9,976 bases of DNA from contig DYKL01000109.1 of the NCBI GenBank assembly GCA_020722645.1, forward strand, positions 1-9,976, in the 5' to 3' direction. The stretch is from Acetofilamentum sp. Lineage in GTDB: Bacteria; Bacteroidota; Bacteroidia; Bacteroidales; JAFGUD01. The position numbers and the translations under genes were made by a program. The notes beneath the pieces were generated by a model. That model did not search any database. It was not told the DNA's origin and saw nothing but the letters and a program-made list of their open reading frames with translations. Shown piece after piece: positions 7,138 to 9,976 of the stretch (positions within the stretch are counted from its first letter, which is position 1; each line of letters begins with the position of its first letter).

Positions 7138-9828
7138 TTATTTTCTGAAATTATTTATGAATACATAAGCTTTGGGATATTTATTTTTAATTTGTTCAAC
7201 AAAAGTTTCAGCAGATGCTTTAGATTGAAAATCTCCATGTATATAATTATAAACACCATCTACCCCAAGAAGTTCAAATATCTCAAAAGTAAAGGTAGAT
7301 TTTTCAATTGGTTTGTCAGATGTTGTAACCAAAACGGCATATTTGTAATTACTATCATCATCAAGAGCATATTCTTCAGGAACTTCTACCGGTTTTACGT
7401 ATAAAGTAGAATTTTCACCTTGTTTTAAAACAACAATTTCAACACGTCTGTTATATCCAAGCGATTGCCATATAAAGTTACCGTCTTTGTCTTTATTTTC
7501 AGATATTTGTTTTGTATATCCTTTACCTTCGCAAACAATTTGTTCGTCTTTAGCTCCTTTTTGAATTAAATAACTTTTAACAAAATTTGCTCTTTTTTCT
7601 GATAATTTTTTATTGTATTCAGGATTTCCTTGCGTATCTGTATATCCGTAAACTCCAATCTGAGCTGTTGGATTTTCTGTCAAATATTTGGCAATAGCAT
7701 CTAATTCATCATAAAAAGCAGGATTTTCGTATTTGTTTAGGTCAAATGAGATGTCTGTAATTAAATTGCCTTTTGTAATCTTAGTTATGATTTTATCTTC
7801 TGTAACCTTTTTAATAGTGAGAGAATCATAAATTGTGTATTCTGCAACTTGTCCCTGAATAGTATTTTCAGAAAGACCAGTATATATTTGTTCAGGTTTA
7901 ACACCTTTTTCCAGTAAAAAATTTTTAATTACATCTGTTCTTTCGTTATCCCAGGATTCAGGGGCTTCATTGCTGCCGAAAGTAGAAATATCTACATATA
8001 AATCATTGTTTTCATTTAAGAAGCTAGCGAGAATATCAAACTCAATTTTCTGATAATCAGACAATTCATTGCTTTCAACATCAAATTCTGTATTTTTTAT
8101 GGATTTTATCTGACCATAAATCATTGTATCAAGTTCCGCATCGTATTCATAAATACCAGCAACAGGTTCAATTCTATATATATCGTAAATAAAACCTTCG
8201 GCGGAATAATGAATAAGATGTTCGCTTATAGTAGAAATCTGAAAATTGTATTTCCCTTTGTGTTGAACAGGTGAATAAGAACCGTCAATTGTGTCTCCGT
8301 CAACAATATATGAATTGATTTCAGAATTTTGAGGAATTTTGCAGGTTTTCTTAGATAAGTTGCTGTTAAGTTCCTGCGAAATTATCATTGTATCGTTTTT
8401 GGTATAAGTATATGTCTTATCTTTTGGATACCATTCATTTCCAACCTTCACAGAGTCATTTTTAGTTTGGGTTATTGCAAGTATATCTTCTTTGCTGTCA
8501 TAAACATAACCTTTTACATAAATAGAATTTTCATCAAATTCATAAACCTGAACAACATAGATTGAAGAAACACCTGAATATTGCTTAGAAGAATAAAAAG
8601 CAACAGAAGGGTCATTTGTCGGCACATAAAAAATGTCGTCATCAACTGTGTTTAAAGGAAAACCCATATTTTCAGGGGTTGACCAAGTTCCGTCTTCCTG
8701 CATAGTTGATTTAAAAATATCGTACCCTCCAATATTTTTATGACCTTTTGAGCTAAAATATAATGTGCTACCGTCTGGAGAAACAAAAGGTCCTTCTTCG
8801 TCGAATTCAGTGTTTATTGTAGTTCCAAGATTTTTCAAATCTTTCCAAGTACCATCATCTGAAAGTTGAACGGTGTATATATCCAAACCGCCTTCTCCAC
8901 TATTTCTGTCGCTGGTAAAATACATCGTTTTGCCATCAGGTGAAAGACTTGCATGTGTTTCATTTTTTTTGGTGTTGATTGGGTCATCTAATCTAACGGG
9001 CATAGACCAAGCATTGCCTTCATATTTAGATATGTATATATCTCCCGGATCTTTAAATGTAGAACGGTAAATGTACAATTCTTTTCCGTCAGGTGATACT
9101 GATGATGTTGCTTCGTGACCTTCAGTATTTACAGGGATACCTAAATTGATTGGTTTGCTGAAAGTACCATTTACATAATCTGATGAATAAATATCTTCGA
9201 AAAAATAATTGTCGTATTCTTTTTCGTTGCCTAATGAGCCTTCTCTTCTGGATGTGAAATAAATTTTACTCTGGTCAAGAGTAATAGTCGGACAATAATC
9301 AGGATAAGTTGAATTGAGAATACTTGATTCCATAACAGTAAAACCTCTTGGGTTATTAACCTGTTCTTTGGCATAAGCACATTTTAGCAATTTATCGTCA
9401 ATAATTTTTTTCTGATTCTTGTTTGAATAATTTTTAAGCTCAGTTAATGTTTTTTCAGCTTCATCAAACATATAATTCAGATAATATGCTTCGGCAAGAA
9501 GAAAGGTAGCTTCCTGAGACTTAGTTTTCTTCATTTTATTTTCATCTCTGTAGTAATTTACAGCTTTTTCCAAATAAGAAATAGCTTCATATCTCTCTGA
9601 TGTATTCAAATAACAATAACCAATATCAACATACAATTCATAATCATCAGGATTAGATGAAATCAATTCTTTATATAAAACTATCGCCCCATTAAAATCA
9701 TATTCTTCCATTTTATGTTGAGCTTCCAAGTATTTGGCTTTATCTTTATTAGAAACTGAATAACTAGACTGACCAAAAGAAAGGAATGAAACCAGAAGAA
9801 AAAATGATAAAAAAGTAAAATTTTTCAT
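7138..9828 (-). CDS. PorE-like OmpA-family envelope protein: TPR, PD40 propeller, CRD-like, OmpA, SPOR-like
   Basis: An 896-residue exported protein with a signal peptide (residues 1-19, ending LSFG before Gln20). TPR-like helices occupy about 29-140. Five PD40/WD40-like blades follow (about 175-416), with SVSPDGKELYI, SLSPDGKTMYFTSDR and VSPDGSTLYFSS. A CRD-like beta region (about 436-550, YVKGYVYDS and GKYNFQIS) comes next. A degenerate OmpA-like copy spans about 580-655. A canonical OmpA C-terminal domain (about 690-802) has Asp731 in GYTDTQG and Arg746 in LSEKRA, the pair that contacts diaminopimelate in peptidoglycan, plus YNRRVEI. A SPOR-like tail (about 828-896) ends the protein. TPR-propeller-CRD-OmpA is the layout of PorE, an envelope-anchoring T9SS component in Porphyromonas gingivalis; the extra OmpA copy and SPOR-like tail are not part of that layout as I know it. 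It probably links the outer membrane to peptidoglycan. No lipobox cysteine is seen. True PorE orthology is uncertain, since related OmpA/PD40 paralogues are common in the phylum. Confidence 0.88.
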   Translation of the reverse strand: MKNFTFLSFFLLVSFLSFGQSSYSVSNKDKAKYLEAQHKMEEYDFNGAIVLYKELISSNPDDYELYVDIGYCYLNTSERYEAISYLEKAVNYYRDENKMKKTKSQEATFLLAEAYYLNYMFDEAEKTLTELKNYSNKNQKKIIDDKLLKCAYAKEQVNNPRGFTVMESSILNSTYPDYCPTITLDQSKIYFTSRREGSLGNEKEYDNYFFEDIYSSDYVNGTFSKPINLGIPVNTEGHEATSSVSPDGKELYIYRSTFKDPGDIYISKYEGNAWSMPVRLDDPINTKKNETHASLSPDGKTMYFTSDRNSGEGGLDIYTVQLSDDGTWKDLKNLGTTINTEFDEEGPFVSPDGSTLYFSSKGHKNIGGYDIFKSTMQEDGTWSTPENMGFPLNTVDDDIFYVPTNDPSVAFYSSKQYSGVSSIYVVQVYEFDENSIYVKGYVYDSKEDILAITQTKNDSVKVGNEWYPKDKTYTYTKNDTMIISQELNSNLSKKTCKIPQNSEINSYIVDGDTIDGSYSPVQHKGKYNFQISTISEHLIHYSAEGFIYDIYRIEPVAGIYEYDAELDTMIYGQIKSIKNTEFDVESNELSDYQKIEFDILASFLNENNDLYVDISTFGSNEAPESWDNERTDVIKNFLLEKGVKPEQIYTGLSENTIQGQVAEYTIYDSLTIKKVTEDKIITKITKGNLITDISFDLNKYENPAFYDELDAIAKYLTENPTAQIGVYGYTDTQGNPEYNKKLSEKRANFVKSYLIQKGAKDEQIVCEGKGYTKQISENKDKDGNFIWQSLGYNRRVEIVVLKQGENSTLYVKPVEVPEEYALDDDSNYKYAVLVTTSDKPIEKSTFTFEIFELLGVDGVYNYIHGDFQSKASAETFVEQIKNKYPKAYVFINNFRK

Positions 9829-9910
9829 AGTATATAAAAATTTAAAAATTTTTGCTAATATAATACTTTTTTTTTTTTTAATATGTATGTCAGTTTAAAA
9901 TATTTTTGCA

Positions 9911-9939
9911 CAAATTTATTATTATCCTTAAATCCGCAA
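9911..9939 (-). promoter_or_regulatory. Predicted Bacteroidetes-type promoter for the OmpA/PD40 gene
   Basis: Read on the minus strand, TTG (9939-9937) is followed after 18 bases by TAAATTTG (9918-9911), an exact match to TAnnTTTG with standard spacing. Transcription would begin near 9903-9907, giving a leader of about 75 nt before the ATG at 9828. That leader contains a run of 13 A on the transcript strand (9879-9867). Confidence 0.6.
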
Positions 9940-9956
9940 GTTTTTTCGTAAGTGGT

Positions 9957-9976
9957 TGCAGGTGAAAACACCTGCA
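9957..9976. repeat. Perfect inverted repeat at the window edge
   Basis: TGCAGGTG (9957-9964) and CACCTGCA (9969-9976) are exact reverse complements around an aaaa loop. The stem is the only G+C-richer stretch in this spacer. The symmetry may continue past the window end, because the bases left of the stem (cgtaagtggt, 9947-9956) have no chance to show their partner. It lies upstream of the OmpA/PD40 promoter. It could be a terminator of the next gene, a dispersed repeat or an operator; the window does not decide. Confidence 0.7.

Noticed and set aside
7126..7404. Plus-strand open frame of 92 codons at the 3' end of the OmpA/PD40 gene
   Set aside because: It lies antisense to the well-supported SPOR-like tail, has low-complexity composition and starts right after the terminator without a promoter.

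Overview
The window looks like a low-G+C member of the Bacteroidota, most likely Bacteroidales or a close relative. Four things point that way: a secreted protease ending in a type IX secretion (T9SS) sorting domain with a 'LYPNPT' motif; a large OmpA/PD40 protein with the PorE-like domain order; two near-consensus Bacteroidetes promoters (TTG or TTTG, a 17-18 nt spacer, then TAAATTTG); and a cytosolic PepD-type dipeptidase. No rRNA, tRNA, CRISPR array, transposase or phage gene was seen.

Layout. Positions 1-240 hold an in-phase tandem array of 8-bp modules (16-bp units, then 24-bp units) that starts at or before the window edge. It lies just 3' of a minus-strand gene (282-2582) for a 766-residue membrane sensor with Cache-like, HAMP, GAF and PAS domains and no output domain. 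After an extremely A+T-rich gap comes minus-strand aroQ (2724-3140). Divergent from aroQ, 42 bp away, is a plus-strand gene (3183-5018) for a secreted, lysyl-endopeptidase-like serine protease. Positions 5019-5590 are a 572-bp gene-free island: a 56-bp direct duplication, a cluster of 'cgtcattgcgagg' dispersed repeats in both orientations, a second octamer array, and then a promoter. The promoter serves pepD (5591-7054, plus). A strong bidirectional hairpin terminator (7083-7120) separates pepD from a convergent minus-strand gene (7138-9828) for an 896-residue TPR / beta-propeller / CRD-like / OmpA / SPOR-like envelope protein. That gene has a promoter near 9911-9939, and the window ends in a perfect inverted repeat.

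How the parts relate. The genes do not form one operon; strand changes and spacers suggest five mostly separate transcription units, although aroQ and the sensor could be co-transcribed. The protease is a likely T9SS cargo. The OmpA/PD40 protein resembles PorE, an envelope-anchoring T9SS component, so the two may belong to the same secretion physiology; they are not physically linked as an operon. AroQ (shikimate pathway) and PepD (peptide breakdown) are ordinary metabolic genes. The least explained material is the repeat DNA: two separated arrays and the duplicated segment share an 8-bp step built around a 'CATT' core, which suggests one repeat-generating process acting at several intergenic sites. 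I did not find convincing evidence of a new defence, mobile or biosynthetic system here.
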